A stretch of 64,000 nt of DNA from Amorphochlora amoebiformis (taxonomy: Eukaryota > Cercozoa > Chlorarachniophyceae): contig BAAHQB010000222.1 of NCBI GenBank assembly GCA_054601695.1, forward strand, positions 1-64,000, in the 5' to 3' direction. Position numbers and translations under genes: made by a program. Shown here one piece after another: positions 1 through 62,758 of this stretch; position 1 is the first letter of the stretch; the number at the start of each line of letters is the position of its first letter. The notes under the pieces were generated by a model. The model was not told the origin of the DNA. It worked only from the letters and a program-made list of their open reading frames with translations, and did not search any database.

Positions 1-1
1 G

Positions 2-37
<36 letters not shown>

Positions 38-83
38 TGAGAATATATATATATACATACATATACATATAAAATATATATAT

Positions 84-134
<51 letters not shown>

Positions 135-155
135 GTATGTGTGTGTGTTTATAAA

Positions 156-190
<35 letters not shown>

Positions 191-340
191 CTCTTCACAT
201 ATATATGTATATGTGATATATTTCAATATGTGAATATAGATATACGTATATATATATATATATATATATTATTTCTTAATAGAATGTACACATATATATA
301 TATATATATATATATAGATAAAAGGATATATAAACGAAAT

Positions 341-388
<48 letters not shown>

Positions 389-389
389 G

Positions 390-443
390 GGTTCAGGGGA
401 TGTTTATTACGTGAACACGGCGAATGGACAGACTAGTTGGTAA

Positions 444-484
<41 letters not shown>

Positions 485-1055
485 GTATGTATATATATAT
501 ATGTGTGTGTGTGCGTAATTATGTATTATGCATATACATATTTGTGATATATATATATATACATATATATATTATAATATTTTACATCTATATATAAATG
601 TAATATTTGTACACATGTCCAATATTCTGATATATATGTGTGTGTTTATACATACTAAGTATTACCTATATACATATATATATTATGTTTGTACGCATAT
701 GTATATATAGAAAATAAATATTCATTCTTTTGTATATGCACCAACAATATATTTGTATACTGTATGCATATATATATATATATAATATAATATAATATAA
801 TATAATATAATATAATATAATATAATATAATATAAATGTGTGTGTGTTTTACTGTATATATATATATATATATGTTCATATATCTTATGTGCAGATTGAT
901 ATCTGATTTTTTATCTATATATTTATATATGTATTTTATGTACAAAGTTATGTACTAAAGGGTGTGTTTTCATATATATGTATATATATATATATATATG
1001 TTTTTGTTAAATTTAAATGTATGTCCTTATGTATATATGTTATATGTGTCTTTTC

Positions 1056-1086
<31 letters not shown>

Positions 1087-1303
1087 TACATACATAAATA
1101 TATATATATATATAATACATATATATATATAGATGTATACATTAAACGTGTGTTTTTATGTATGTAAAATGTGTTTTTATGTTTGTATTTATAATTTATA
1201 TGTGTTTGTTTTTGTGTATATTTGTATGCGTATTTTCATGTATATATTTATGTTTATGTATATATATATATATATATACTGTCTTAGGGAACGCCCAGAA
1301 TAG
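390..1303 (+). CDS. WW-domain protein, C-terminal two exons (partial)
   Basis: Two exons are supported: 390-439 and 1288-1303. Exon 390-439 follows an AG acceptor and ends at a GT donor (gtaata). It reads [16 protein letters not shown] and leaves two bases (tg). The next island starts after a ttag acceptor with g, giving W, then ERPE and a TAG stop at 1301-1303. The joined peptide has the second half of a WW domain: the aromatic pair YY, the N-T-x-G-x-T-S-W strand and the W-E-R-P ending. WW domains bind proline-rich ligands, so this is likely an adaptor or regulatory protein. The first conserved Trp and the rest of the gene lie upstream of the window. The domain would sit at the extreme C-terminus, which is unusual. 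An alternative donor (gtcaca at 1303) could extend the protein, so the end is less sure than the domain. The gene is convergent with the CS-domain gene. Confidence 0.6.
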
Positions 1304-1326
1304 TCACAATCAGAATCAAGAGTCCT

Positions 1327-1400
<74 letters not shown>

Positions 1401-1825
1401 ATATATATGTGTGTATATATACAATATATATATACATATATAATATATGTAATACATATCCTGGGTATAAGATGGATTATACAAATCTATACATGTATAT
1501 ATATATATATATGTATAAGTTATATCATACATATATATATATAGATAAATATATATGTACATACATATATATTTATATGTATATCATGTGTAGTAATGTA
1601 CATTATTTGATATTCATAAACATGAAAATGTGAATGTATGTATAAAAATTGTGTAATTTTCAATAATTTCTCGGTTGTATATTGATCATACATACTAAAA
1701 TATATTCATATTATATATTTATATATATGCACATATTTATATATACATATATATATATATAAGAATATCTACAAATATATAATAGTACATATATACTTAT
1801 AAGGCGTTGCAATATTGTCATAATA

Positions 1826-1894
<69 letters not shown>

Positions 1895-2116
1895 CAATAT
1901 GGTATTCTTATTATAATTACTATAATTATTATATAATTATCATTATTACTATTACTAGTATAATTTCTACTGTAATTATTATTATCGTTATTATTATAAA
2001 AGTATATCTGTGTAAATATATGTAACGTATGATATATAATATAATATATATATATATACATATATATTATAAAAGTATATCTGTGTAAATATATGTAACG
2101 TATGATATATAATATA

Positions 2117-2150
<34 letters not shown>

Positions 2151-2179
2151 TCATATTCATATAGGTGTGTACACCTATG

Positions 2180-2222
<43 letters not shown>

Positions 2223-2269
2223 CACACGCACATATACATATGTGTTTATCTATATCATTGTATTACCTC

Positions 2270-2352
<83 letters not shown>

Positions 2353-2375
2353 GTAATATATCCAGATATATCATC

Positions 2376-2421
<46 letters not shown>

Positions 2422-3138
2422 TATCCATAGAAACCGTCCGTGAGAGTTGCAATGCACATGGTCCCAGTCGTGATGGGGTGATCATGAGTTAGAGGATTGT
2501 TCCATAGTTCGGACCGCGGCTACAATGACGTGTAGTTTATATCGTATATACATACACTGGATACAATTCAAGCGGTTCAGACAATTGCAACCACTAGACC
2601 AATATTGTACTCTTATGAAAATACTCCAGATGATGCATGCATGATCTATTCGAGGTAGTCTCTGCCAGGATAGCTGGTGGTCATTAGATGATTTCAGCTA
2701 ATATACACAGAACGCTTTTCTCCTTTTCATTCCTTACTATTAGAGGTCAGAATTTAAGAAATAAGTCATTATCATGACAGTAGTAATCTAGGTAATTGTC
2801 TAGTATATCGATCTCGGCTAGCGCTACGTCTAGTACATGCTTGTCTTCGGTTACATTCTACTAGTTCTAGTCACGTAATACAACATACTCCAGATACTAG
2901 CATGCCGTTGGAATATTAGATGTACCCTAGATACTATCATATTGACTAAGTTCTAAAAGTTATACGGGTGGGCCGATTGCAAAGGTGTATTGATTGTAAT
3001 TTCAGCTACAGCTATAGATACATGCTAGCATTGTACACGTACTAGAATTCATCCGTTACGGTTAATTAACTAGGTCTAAATTAGAAATCTTCTATTTGTA
3101 CTTCAAAAACGAGATAATCTATCTAAATCTAGTCTGAT
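1304..3138. other. Convergent intergenic stretch
   Basis: This lies between the stop of the WW-domain gene and the stop of the CS-domain gene on the other strand. It is (TA)n-rich with (TTA)n to about 2428, including a 60-bp direct duplication ending near 2040 and 2115. From 2430 to 3138 it is complex, repeat-free sequence without an ORF of note. This part probably holds the 3' untranslated regions and terminators of the two genes. No RNA gene was recognised. Confidence 0.5.
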
Positions 3139-14268
<11,130 letters not shown>

Positions 14269-14330
14269 CTGTATGCGTGTAAAATATCCTGTAGATGAAT
14301 ACAACACTGATGTGGATAGGTCAAGATTAG

Positions 14331-14365
<35 letters not shown>

Positions 14366-14436
14366 ATATATATATATATGTATATATGTATATTATATGT
14401 GATATACTCATATATATATATATATATATATATAAT

Positions 14437-14506
<70 letters not shown>

Positions 14507-14565
14507 CATATATATATATATGTGTGTGTATGTGTGTGTGATTTAAATATGATGACACAGGAAAA

Positions 14566-14705
14566 AAAAAAAAGAGAATCTGAGAGAGAACGAGACAACG
14601 AGAGAGCGAGAAAACGAGAGGACAAGAGAAAGAAAGACGTCAGAGTTTCGGAAAAAAAAAAAGCAAAAGTAGAGAAGAGAGTGAGAAAGAGGGTTTTGGG
14701 GGAGA
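14566..14705 (-). repeat. CT-rich (GA-rich on +) low-complexity tract
   Basis: Runs of GAGA and AAAGA on the + strand make a polypyrimidine tract on the - strand. It encodes only Lys/Glu/Arg or Ser/Phe/Leu low complexity and is treated as intronic. Its pyrimidine strand is the presumed sense strand, as with the CT tracts of the + strand F-box/LRR gene. Confidence 0.7.
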
Positions 14706-14783
14706 GGGAGAGGCATACACGGAGGTAACCCGCGCAGACATGACCAACCGAAAGAATCATGCAATCAACATTTACTCATGTAC

Positions 14784-15114
14784 CTTTCCCTTTCCCCCTA
14801 TCCCCTGTTTTCCACGTGTCTGCATACCCTCCCGCCAAAATACACGAAAAAATGATGCATGTAGCCCTTTCCAAGTTGCCCGGTGATGTGCCCATCGAAG
14901 TCTGTGGGTCAAGGGCCGATTAATTAGAAATAATTCTGGATTCCGAACGCAATTTTCATCATGGACTATTAGAGGTCGATTATTTTTTGATCTTAAGGTG
15001 AAATTATCAAAGAAGAAAAGTGGATGGATTTGGTCTGTATTCAACAAGGGCGCTTTGTGTCAGCGACGGCGCAAGTGCAGCCGGGACACCATGCCCCGCA
15101 ATGGAGTCTAGCAT
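14784..15114 (-). CDS. Candidate first exon(s) of the CS-domain gene
   Basis: Two overlapping candidates exist on the - strand. One starts at an ATG at 15047, stays open for 88 codons and ends at a donor (gtacat) at 14784. It is in phase with the exon starting at 14268, but its composition is not clearly protein-like. The other starts at an ATG at 15114 and reads [19 protein letters not shown], in the only GC-rich part of the island; it has a possible in-phase donor (gttgaa) after about 23 codons. The + strand is also open across 15020-15115. None of these is decisive. The position, 5' of the CS exons and head-to-head with a + strand ATG exon at 15526, suggests a divergent promoter between them. 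Confidence 0.3.
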
Positions 15115-15133
15115 GAAAATTGGATTTATGATT

Positions 15134-15179
<46 letters not shown>

Positions 15180-15483
15180 ACGAATATATTCATGTAGTTG
15201 GAAGAATTTCTGTGATTATTTGGAAATATACTTTATTCATGCTTATATTTGTATTATATATATAAATATATGTATATATATATATATATATTCATATATA
15301 TATATATATCAATGTTATATATATATATATATGTATATATATATGTATGTATCTATCTGAATTGAGATTCCTCCGACAATTAAGTCATCATAGGATTAGT
15401 CCCGACAAGCGACAGTTGTATATATTTTCTTAAGCGACATATACCAGGCCCCAATCTACAAGCGACGGGTGGGGTGGGATGCC

Positions 15484-15487
<4 letters not shown>

Positions 15488-15517
<30 letters not shown>
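15488..15517 (+). repeat. Poly(A) run of 30 just upstream of an ATG
   Basis: An uninterrupted run of about 30 A lies 8 bp before the tandem ATG at 15526. The preceding 120 bp contain three copies of an AAGCGAC motif. The run could be a nucleosome-free promoter element or the tail of a retroposed sequence on the + strand. Nothing here settles which. Confidence 0.6.
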
Positions 15518-15519
<2 letters not shown>

Positions 15520-15525
15520 ATTGAT

Positions 15526-15891
15526 ATGATGAACGTTAACGGTATCTATCACTTGCTTGCCTCACTAGTGTTTGGACTTGTTCAATATTTGATCACTCCT
15601 TTCGCTGAGGTAAGTGGGAATATGGAATACGCGGCAAACGTATTTCATTCAAATTTGTATATGAGTATAATTCAATCTTTGGGCAATTTCTGCCTTAGTT
15701 GATATTGAAACTCAGCAAAGTGAATCAAATTCTTGGCAGTAAGTAAATTCCCTTCTGTCTTGATTGATACCACAACTCTGATCAAAGAGTAGGTTACCAC
15801 CACATATATGTATGTATGTATATATATGTATTGTATCCTATGTAGGTAATTACATTCATGTTACACTATAATCTAGATAATTTTGTGTTTT

Positions 15892-15933
<42 letters not shown>

Positions 15934-16048
15934 ATATATCATAGTATATATATGTATATTATACATATATATATATATATATACAAATATATATGTATAT
16001 ATATATATATATATATAATATATATCGTAGTATATAAATATATATATT

Positions 16049-16109
<61 letters not shown>

Positions 16110-16112
16110 CTG

Positions 16113-16153
<41 letters not shown>

Positions 16154-16236
16154 CATATATATATATATATTAGACTCTCACATATAATATATATATATAT
16201 CTATATATCATAGTATATATATATATTATATATATG

Positions 16237-16272
<36 letters not shown>

Positions 16273-16341
16273 CGTATAATTTACTACATTATATCATATT
16301 ATATGTATAATTATATACCATGATGTATATAACATTAAATT

Positions 16342-16436
<95 letters not shown>

Positions 16437-16450
16437 ATCTGTATATATAT

Positions 16451-16509
<59 letters not shown>

Positions 16510-16534
16510 TATCATAGTATATCTAGTATATGTA

Positions 16535-16565
<31 letters not shown>

Positions 16566-16568
16566 TAG

Positions 16569-16615
<47 letters not shown>

Positions 16616-16750
16616 TATATACCAAAATGTATGTGATGATTTAATAATAGTTACAATAATACGATACAATTCATTTATATCATGCGATAATCTAGATAAT
16701 TGTTATCACATTATACGAAAATTACATATATATATACATATATATAGATA

Positions 16751-16799
<49 letters not shown>

Positions 16800-16807
16800 C
16801 ATATACA

Positions 16808-16849
<42 letters not shown>

Positions 16850-16856
16850 TATATAC

Positions 16857-16902
<46 letters not shown>

Positions 16903-16984
16903 GTGTATGACATATCAATGTCTTGATGAACGGTTAATCTGCGCAGGGCTACAGTTATTCCGCACTGTGTACCGTACCTGTTGA
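15526..16984 (+). CDS. Possible 53-residue membrane protein, three exons
   Basis: Exon 1 (15526-15609) starts with ATG ATG and reads [20 protein letters not shown], then YLITPFAE, ending at a consensus donor (gtaagt). Exon 2 (15699-15738) follows a good acceptor (ctgccttag), reads [13 protein letters not shown] and ends at another gtaagt. If exon 3 starts at 16947 after gcgcag, the frame carries to a TGA at 16982-16984, giving [11 protein letters not shown] at the C-terminus. Residues 8-25 are hydrophobic and could be one membrane segment. No family was recognised. The first two exons look real from their splice sites; the 1.2-kb second intron and the end are inferred. In the alternative, the 16947 island continues in a different frame that stays open to 17351. 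Confidence 0.4.
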
Positions 16985-17514
16985 CAGACGTAGACTCGGG
17001 AACGTACAATCGTCGATTACCTATTCACTCAGAATTCTGGAATGTAGCCCTGAAGGCATATCAGTTGCAATTAGGTCGCTCAGTTGTTGTGCTGATTGGA
17101 TTATTCTAGCTAATCGCGACGCGGATGCTGTAGCGCCGACGATGCATGTCGACGTTGACAAGACGACGATGCGCGACGTCGACATCTACGAAGAGCTACG
17201 CGTAAGTGTAATAGTGATCAGTAACGACGATGTCAGCGACGACCCCGAACCCGCGCTCCTGGGTTCCGACCGGATGTCGATGTTGACACTCACGGAAACA
17301 TGCCATTGCATTCGCCCAGAAGTATCGGAATTAAAGATTTCTTACGTCTGAACCACCTGGTCCGAATGGTCATGAAAATGCCAGGAAGACTTCGTGTATC
17401 CCGGAAGTCGACCGGCGACGGGAAGCCATTCGTGAGGTTGGGTCTGAGCGTCTTTATGCCCTGTCCTCGACAACCCCCAGCAAGCGGCCCTCGCCGGTGA
17501 TAGACCTTTAGACA
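16985..17514. other. GC-richer island with overlapping open frames
   Basis: This is unique, roughly half-GC sequence between the possible small gene and the motif block before the F-box/LRR gene. One frame is open from 16938 to 17351, with an internal ATG at 17142 and a consensus donor (gtaagt) at 17196. Another is open at 17225-17500. Neither joins convincingly to neighbouring exons. It may be 3' untranslated region plus promoter, or hold unrecognised exons. Confidence 0.35.
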
Positions 17515-17616
17515 GAATTTGTCGGCCGGGAAATTAATTACTCGTTTTAGGTAAAATCACCGAAATACATCCCTTTTGGGCCGTAGAAATGGCTCATATT
17601 TTTCGACTGCGCATCC
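17515..17616 (+). promoter_or_regulatory. Candidate core promoter of the F-box/LRR gene
   Basis: Three short motifs here recur upstream of the reductase gene. GAATTTGTCGG at 17515-17525 resembles GAAATTTGTCGG near 60886-60897. AAAATCACCGAAAT at 17553-17566 is identical to 60832-60845. TCGACTGCGCATCC at 17603-17616 differs by one base from 60936-60949. In both genes the last motif ends about 40-50 bp before the initiator ATG (17668 and 60988). The order of the first two motifs is swapped. This supports a shared promoter or transcription-start element and helped fix the start of the F-box/LRR gene. Confidence 0.55.
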
Positions 17617-17667
17617 ACGAGAAGTGGTCGAAGGCCAACAGGAGAACCAAGAGATAACCCGCGTGTC

Positions 17668-49082
<31,415 letters not shown>

Positions 49083-50031
49083 TACCACCGGAAAAAAAAA
49101 GCCGAAATAAAAAAAAAAAGATCCCGAATTAAAAAAAAAAAAGATACCGAATTAAAAAAAAAAAAAGATTCCGAATTAAAAAAAAAAAAAAAAGAGGAGA
49201 AAAAAAGTGGGGGAGGCAAGCGGCCGAAGGGGAGGGGAGTGGTGTTCTCTGCTCTTTCTTTTCTCGATGTCTTTCTTTTTTCGTGTTTTTTTTTTTTTTC
49301 TTTTTTCCTTCTCTTTTTCATTTGAAAAAGGAAAAAAAAAGTGAGTGTGTTATTCCTCTTGTGCAATGTCGTCGCTATTTGTGTTTCTTGGTCGAATCTA
49401 TAAATATATATACATATATATGTATATATATATATATGTGTGTATATATATATGTACATATATATATATATATATATCTCATAAATATGTAAAATACACT
49501 ACTATCCACGTTTTTTTTGAAATATATGAAAAAAGAGGTAATTTTCCCTTTCTTCTCGATGTCCCGGGGATGTCCCGGGGAAGAGAGAATGATGTTTATC
49601 TCTCTCATGCTCAATCTGTCTTTTCTCTCTCGCTTTTTTGGCCTTCCCTCACCTTAGGACTGAAGCGTGAGAGTAGACAGCTAAGTCTACAAGATTTTTG
49701 TTTTTCGTATCGTTCACCTATCTGTAGTCTATCAAACTAGTTTCTTGTATGTTCACGTGTGGTCAGATAATGTTAGAAAAAATTGAAAAAAAAAAAATTA
49801 AAATAAAAGCGGCATCTATCTATCTCGATTCGAGGGTTTTCTTATTCTTTATTATATATACACGTATATGCATATGTGTGTATGTGTGAATACAAAAAAA
49901 AAAAACACGCTCGCGCAAAATTAAAAAAATAAAAAATAAAAGTTGAAGAGTGACGTTTTATATATGTATATTATTGTGTAGAAAAAGCTACTCAACAAGA
50001 TAAAAATGTTCCACTTTGATTCAGAGAAAAA

Positions 50032-50075
<44 letters not shown>

Positions 50076-50961
50076 GATGTTTATATATATATATATATAT
50101 ATATGTTGCACTTAACTAACCACATACACATACAACTACACGTAGTATACATACAGCACATACACAAAAAATATATATATATATATATACCCAAACGACA
50201 TATTTTTTTTTTCTTTTTTTTTTTCTTTATTTTTCTCTCATGATGACCGTACGTTTCTTTTCTTACACTCATTTAAATCTAACTTTTTTTCTTCCCCTTT
50301 TCCAAATGTAGTAAACGGAACTCCCAACAATATTCATCCTTTCGTAGTGAATGTATGTGTTTGGTTCTCCGAAACTACAAAAAAGCGATGCTCTTCGCAG
50401 GGATGGTGCTCGGAGTCGCCCGGCTTTCGTATTTGTAGAGATGTACACGCCGGAGCGCGTCTACTGGTCACACTAGTCTCTCGTTTAATGTTGCGAGTCA
50501 TTGGTCAGATGGATCACCTCATGCCAATGTGGATTTGTATTTGTGTGTCGTCGATGACTTCACTAAGTTATACTAGTTATAATAAATGCCAGTGTATTAT
50601 TGAAGATCTGACATGAATGTTTCTAGTGTTTAAGCATAGTTTCACAAGAAAAACACCCATAATATGTCTGTATATAAGTATAATTATGTGTGAATACTTG
50701 CTGTAGTACCATATCATCGGATATATCAGATATCATGTGATACTCTAGGATATCACGTCTAGTTCATCTGGTTCAATTCGCATACACTTCATGATTTAAA
50801 TTTAGATTGGGATAATTCATCCGTTTTGTGTTACTATCATATTAATTATTCGCTGTGGCAAGCTCATATTTTCGGTATTCACTGGACTCGGCAGTTTCAG
50901 TCTAGGTCGAGACGCTTCATTTTACTTGACGAAAAGCCCGCCCTACACAGATATGTGTATG

Positions 50962-50994
<33 letters not shown>

Positions 50995-51011
50995 GTGCAA
51001 ATATATATATA

Positions 51012-51060
<49 letters not shown>

Positions 51061-51110
51061 GTACATGTATATATATGTATATATATAATATGTATATATA
51101 TATATATGTG

Positions 51111-51165
<55 letters not shown>

Positions 51166-51221
51166 GTGTTTACATATATTGATACATAATATCCGTAAAT
51201 ACACAGAGACATAATATCTAA

Positions 51222-51261
<40 letters not shown>

Positions 51262-51354
51262 TAACACATATATATGTATAATATGCATATATATATATAT
51301 ATACAATATATATAGTACGTAACATTCAATGCATTTCATACGTAAATTTCTAAA

Positions 51355-51700
51355 ATTTTCATTAGAAGTTTCTATAATTTACATCCAATTGACCTTGTTA
51401 GAAATTTCCAACAGAAATTTCTATAAACAGAAATTTCTATAATTTACATGCAATTCTAACCGAAATTTCTATAATTTACATGCAATTCTAACAGAAATTT
51501 CTATAATTTACATGCTATTCTAATAGAAATTTCTATAATTTACATGCAATTCTAATAGAAGTTTCTGTAATTTACATGGAATTCATAGAAATATCTATAA
51601 TTTACATGCAATTCTAACAGAAATTTCTATAATTTACATGCAATTCTAATAGAAGTTTCTGTAATTTACATGGAATTCTTATGGAAATTTCAATAAGTTA
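51355..51700 (+). repeat. 32-bp minisatellite
   Basis: About ten tandem copies of a 32-bp unit (AAATTTCTATAATTTACATG, then caattctaacag) with scattered substitutions and a few shortened units. It lies outside any recognised gene. Confidence 0.9.
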
Positions 51701-51860
51701 CATGTATAGACCTTGTAGTGGAACTTGCCCTTAAGTTTGGCGCCAAGGGTCATCAACGGTGGGAATGCGAATCTATATTAGATTTTATGTATGCATATAT
51801 GTTAATATATTAGATTTTGTATGTGTATAAATACATACATACAGACACACACACACACAA

Positions 51861-51922
<62 letters not shown>

Positions 51923-52127
51923 GTGTATATTTACATGTTTATGTAAAGTATATCATGATTTAGACATTTTTATGTATATTATACATATATATATAAATAC
52001 GTATACGTCTCTCTCTCTCCATATATATATATATATATGCATGTGTGTACATGTATATATGTATATGTGTATGTATATATTTATGTATATATGTATATAT
52101 ATATATATTATATATATATATGTATTT

Positions 52128-52166
<39 letters not shown>

Positions 52167-52212
52167 TCATACACAGTAAACTATATTAGATTTATGTAGA
52201 TATGTATGCATG

Positions 52213-52246
<34 letters not shown>

Positions 52247-52434
52247 TATATATATTACATATATATAATATGCTAAAAACATATGTGTATATACTATATG
52301 TGTATGTATAATACAAAATATACTACAAATATATATAAATATATATATATATATATATTGTATACATATATAACATATATATATATATGTATATATATAT
52401 ACATAGTATGCATATACACATTCATATACATATT

Positions 52435-52466
<32 letters not shown>

Positions 52467-52486
52467 CTAAGGAATATACACATATA

Positions 52487-52533
52487 TTCTCACTCAGCAT
52501 CATTATGGTCGATAACGTTTTTGATAAGCTTAC

Positions 52534-52570
<37 letters not shown>

Positions 52571-52735
52571 TACATAAATAATATGCATATACACATTCAT
52601 TTACATAGTCACATATATAAACTTATATATATATACTTATATATATATATATATATATATATATTAAGCAGTATACACATATATATTCTCACTCAGCATC
52701 ATTATGGTCGATAGCATTCTTGATGAGCTTACAGG

Positions 52736-52767
<32 letters not shown>

Positions 52768-52847
52768 ATATATATATTTATACATAAATAATATGCATAT
52801 ACACATTCATTTGCATAGTCACATATATAAACTTATATATATATATA

Positions 52848-52883
<36 letters not shown>

Positions 52884-52951
52884 GCAGTATACACATATAT
52901 ATTCTCACTCAGCATCATTATGGTCGATAGCATTCTTGATGAGCTTACAGG

Positions 52952-52983
<32 letters not shown>

Positions 52984-53095
52984 ATATATATTTATTTATA
53001 CATAAATAATATGCATATACACTTTCATTTACATAGTCACATATATAAACTTATATATATACTTGTATATATATATATATAAACTTATATATATA

Positions 53096-53133
<38 letters not shown>

Positions 53134-53205
53134 GCAGTATACACATATATATTCTTACTCAGCATCATTATGGTCGATAGCATTCTTGATGAGCTTACAG
53201 GTATA
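52487..53205 (-). repeat. Four 3' echoes of the SDR last exon, stop codon included
   Basis: Copies at about 52489-52538, 52688-52738, 52903-52953 and 53154-53204 repeat the end of exon 53544-53437 ([14 protein letters not shown] and TGA). Their flanks of 110-200 bp, including catatttacatag-like segments, are duplicated as well. They lie downstream of the complete exon, in what should be the 3' untranslated or intergenic region. Confidence 0.93.
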
Positions 53206-53233
53206 TATATATATATATATATAAAAATATATA

Positions 53234-53266
<33 letters not shown>

Positions 53267-53335
53267 CTTATACATGAATAATATGCATATACACATTCAT
53301 TTACATAGTCAGATATATAAACTTATATATATACT

Positions 53336-53367
<32 letters not shown>

Positions 53368-53375
53368 TATATATA

Positions 53376-53417
<42 letters not shown>

Positions 53418-53436
53418 GCAGTATACACATATATTC

Positions 53437-60763
<7,327 letters not shown>

Positions 60764-60987
60764 CTCCCAAAAGATAGTCTTGCCAATTGCAGCCGGATTC
60801 ATCTCTTTTTGGCACGTAGTAGCCTTTGCGAAAAATCACCGAAATTATAAGGAAAAGATAGAAAGATTATTTAAAAGCTCGGCCTGAAATTTGTCGGGAG
60901 ATTCTTTTGGAACGGGCCGGGGCTCTTTGCTTATATCGACTGCGCGTCCGGGAGATCCGTGTGGCTTGTCCGTAGTCCTCAGGCATC
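60764..60987. promoter_or_regulatory. Divergent promoter region between SDR and FNR genes
   Basis: Only 224 bp separate the proposed start of the SDR (-) from the ATG of the reductase (+). The + side contains AAAATCACCGAAAT (60832-60845), GAAATTTGTCGG (about 60886-60897) and TCGACTGCGCGTCC (60936-60949), shared with the sequence before the F-box/LRR gene. There is no (TA)n here. Coregulation of the two genes is possible but not shown. Confidence 0.6.
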
Positions 60988-62177
60988 ATGCAGCTCGCCC
61001 TGAACGCCTCTGCGGCCCTCAATGTCATCCTCGCCGTCTTCTTTGTCGGTGCCGTTCTTACGGTTAACACCGGGAACACCCTCGCTTCGCCTGCCATCGT
61101 GCGTCAGCCCACGCACATGGTTGTACCGGTTACCCCTTCCATGAGGGTCACCCGCTCCGCCGGTGTTTCGGGCATCAGCTCCCGCCAGAACATTGCCCCT
61201 AAATCCACCGCTCGTCTTGATTTCCTCGAGGCCTCCCCATACCACGACCAATCTGGTATCCCCGTCAACACCCACAAGAACAAGGCTCCTCTCACCACTA
61301 AGGTGGTTTCTGTTGAGCGCATTGTCGGTCCTAAGGCCACCGGTGAGACCTGCAACATTGTCATTGACCATGCGGGCAAGATGCCTTACTGGGAGGGACA
61401 GTCTGCTGGTGTCATTCCCCCCGGAATTGACCCCAAGCGCAACAAGCCCTACGGTGTCCGCCTCTACTCCATCGCATCCACCCGTTATGGTGATAAGTTC
61501 GATGGCAAGACCATGACCCTCTGCGTTCGTCGTGCCACTTACTGGGACCCTGAGCTTGGACGTGAGGACCCTGCCAAGAAGGGAGTCTGCTCCAACTACC
61601 TCTGCGATGCCAAGCCCGGTACCGAGCTCGCTCTTACTGGACCTTCCGGAAAGGTAGGATACTTAACAAGTGGTAGGATATTTTCTAGTACACGTATTCC
61701 TTATGTATTCTGAATTCCGAAGCTTAACCAAGACCATACTCCCGTAAGGCTAGACTTTCTGCATGGTTGGATAGATATGTATATGTAAATATGTTTGTGT
61801 AAACATATATAATACCTTTGTGTGTATACAATATATAATACATATCTATTTTCGTAAAATCTACCAAAACATGAAAACAGTTAATAGATATTTACTGTTA
61901 TAATGTTTTGTATGAAGGTTATGCTCATGCCCGAGGCTACCCCTGAGGCCCCCATCATCATGCTTGCCACTGGTACTGGTATAGCCCCTTACCGTGGATT
62001 CCTTCGCCGTCTCTTTGTCGAGAATACTGAGGCTTCCGACAAGTTCAAGGTACATACTTTTTTGTACGTAAATGAGAGTGGGATATGTAGAAAGTACTTC
62101 ATACTAATATTATATGTGGTAGCGTAGATGTAAATAATAGGATACATTTATTATGTTAAATATGAATTATGTGTGTA

Positions 62178-62224
<47 letters not shown>

Positions 62225-62242
62225 TAATATATCTTTATTTAT

Positions 62243-62280
<38 letters not shown>

Positions 62281-62758
62281 ATATATATAATATAAAATTA
62301 AAAATATAAATATATATATACAATATTTTCATGTACTACACGTAGAAACGTACACATATCTCCACACACACACACACACAACTCATCTCTCATTATCCCA
62401 GGGTCTCGCCTGGCTCTTCCTCGGTGTCGCCAACTCCGACGCCCTCCTCTACGACGAGGACTGGAAGAGCATGCAGGAGAAGTACCCGGACCAGTTCCGC
62501 TACGATGTTGCTCTCTCCCGTGAGCAGAAGAACAAAAAGGGCGGCAAGATGTACATCCAGGACAAGGTCGAGGAGTACGGAAAGGAAGTCTTCGAGCTCA
62601 TGAACCTCGGCGCCCACATCTACTTCTGCGGACTCAAGGGTATGATGCCTGGAGTTCTGGAGGCTATGGAGAATGTCGCCAAGGACCAGGGACTCAGCTG
62701 GGAGGACACTCTTAAGGCCTGGAAGAAGTCTGGCCAGTGGCATGTTGAGGTGTACTAA
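60988..62758 (+). CDS. petH: Ferredoxin-NADP+ reductase, plastid-targeted
   Basis: Three exons (60988-61653, 61918-62049, 62402-62758), both introns phase 0, 384 residues. The enzyme transfers electrons from reduced ferredoxin to NADP+ at the end of the photosynthetic chain. Residues 1-35 include a hydrophobic stretch ([14 protein letters not shown]) like a signal peptide. About 35 Ser/Thr/Arg-containing residues follow, as expected of a bipartite leader for a complex plastid; the usual red-lineage Phe at the cleavage site is not obvious. Mature-protein motifs are [19 protein letters not shown] at 158-165 (FAD), GVCSNYLCD at 199-207, [11 protein letters not shown] at 239-249 (NADP), YFCGLKGM and the C-terminal WHVEVY, whose last Tyr stacks on FAD. 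No essential motif is missing. The exons are GC-richer than the other genes here. It has no exon echoes. Confidence 0.97.

Larger units (their letters stand above)
49083..53436. other. No secure gene; convergent region with repeats
   Basis: Immediately after the F-box/LRR stop are four copies of a short A-rich unit (GATTCCGAATT followed by 11-15 A, about 49085-49195), then T-rich and CT-rich sequence to 49700 with a duplicated GATGTCCCGGG at 49558-49580. The stretch 50280-50940 is complex and non-repetitive. It has an open + frame at 50347-50616 without recognisable domains, and the splice-flanked alternatives do not join. From 50960 (TA)n resumes. The right part (52487-53205) holds 3' echoes of the reductase's last exon. 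Confidence 0.5.

Noticed and set aside
50347-50616. 89-residue ORF on the + strand
   Set aside because: No recognisable domain, no support from splice sites or neighbours, and composition typical of non-coding sequence. It is mentioned only in the region description.
61163-61516. ORFs overlapping the reductase gene (61163-61516 on +, 60979-61371 and 62393-62818 on -)
   Set aside because: They are shadow frames of well-supported reductase exons, caused by their GC-rich codon usage.
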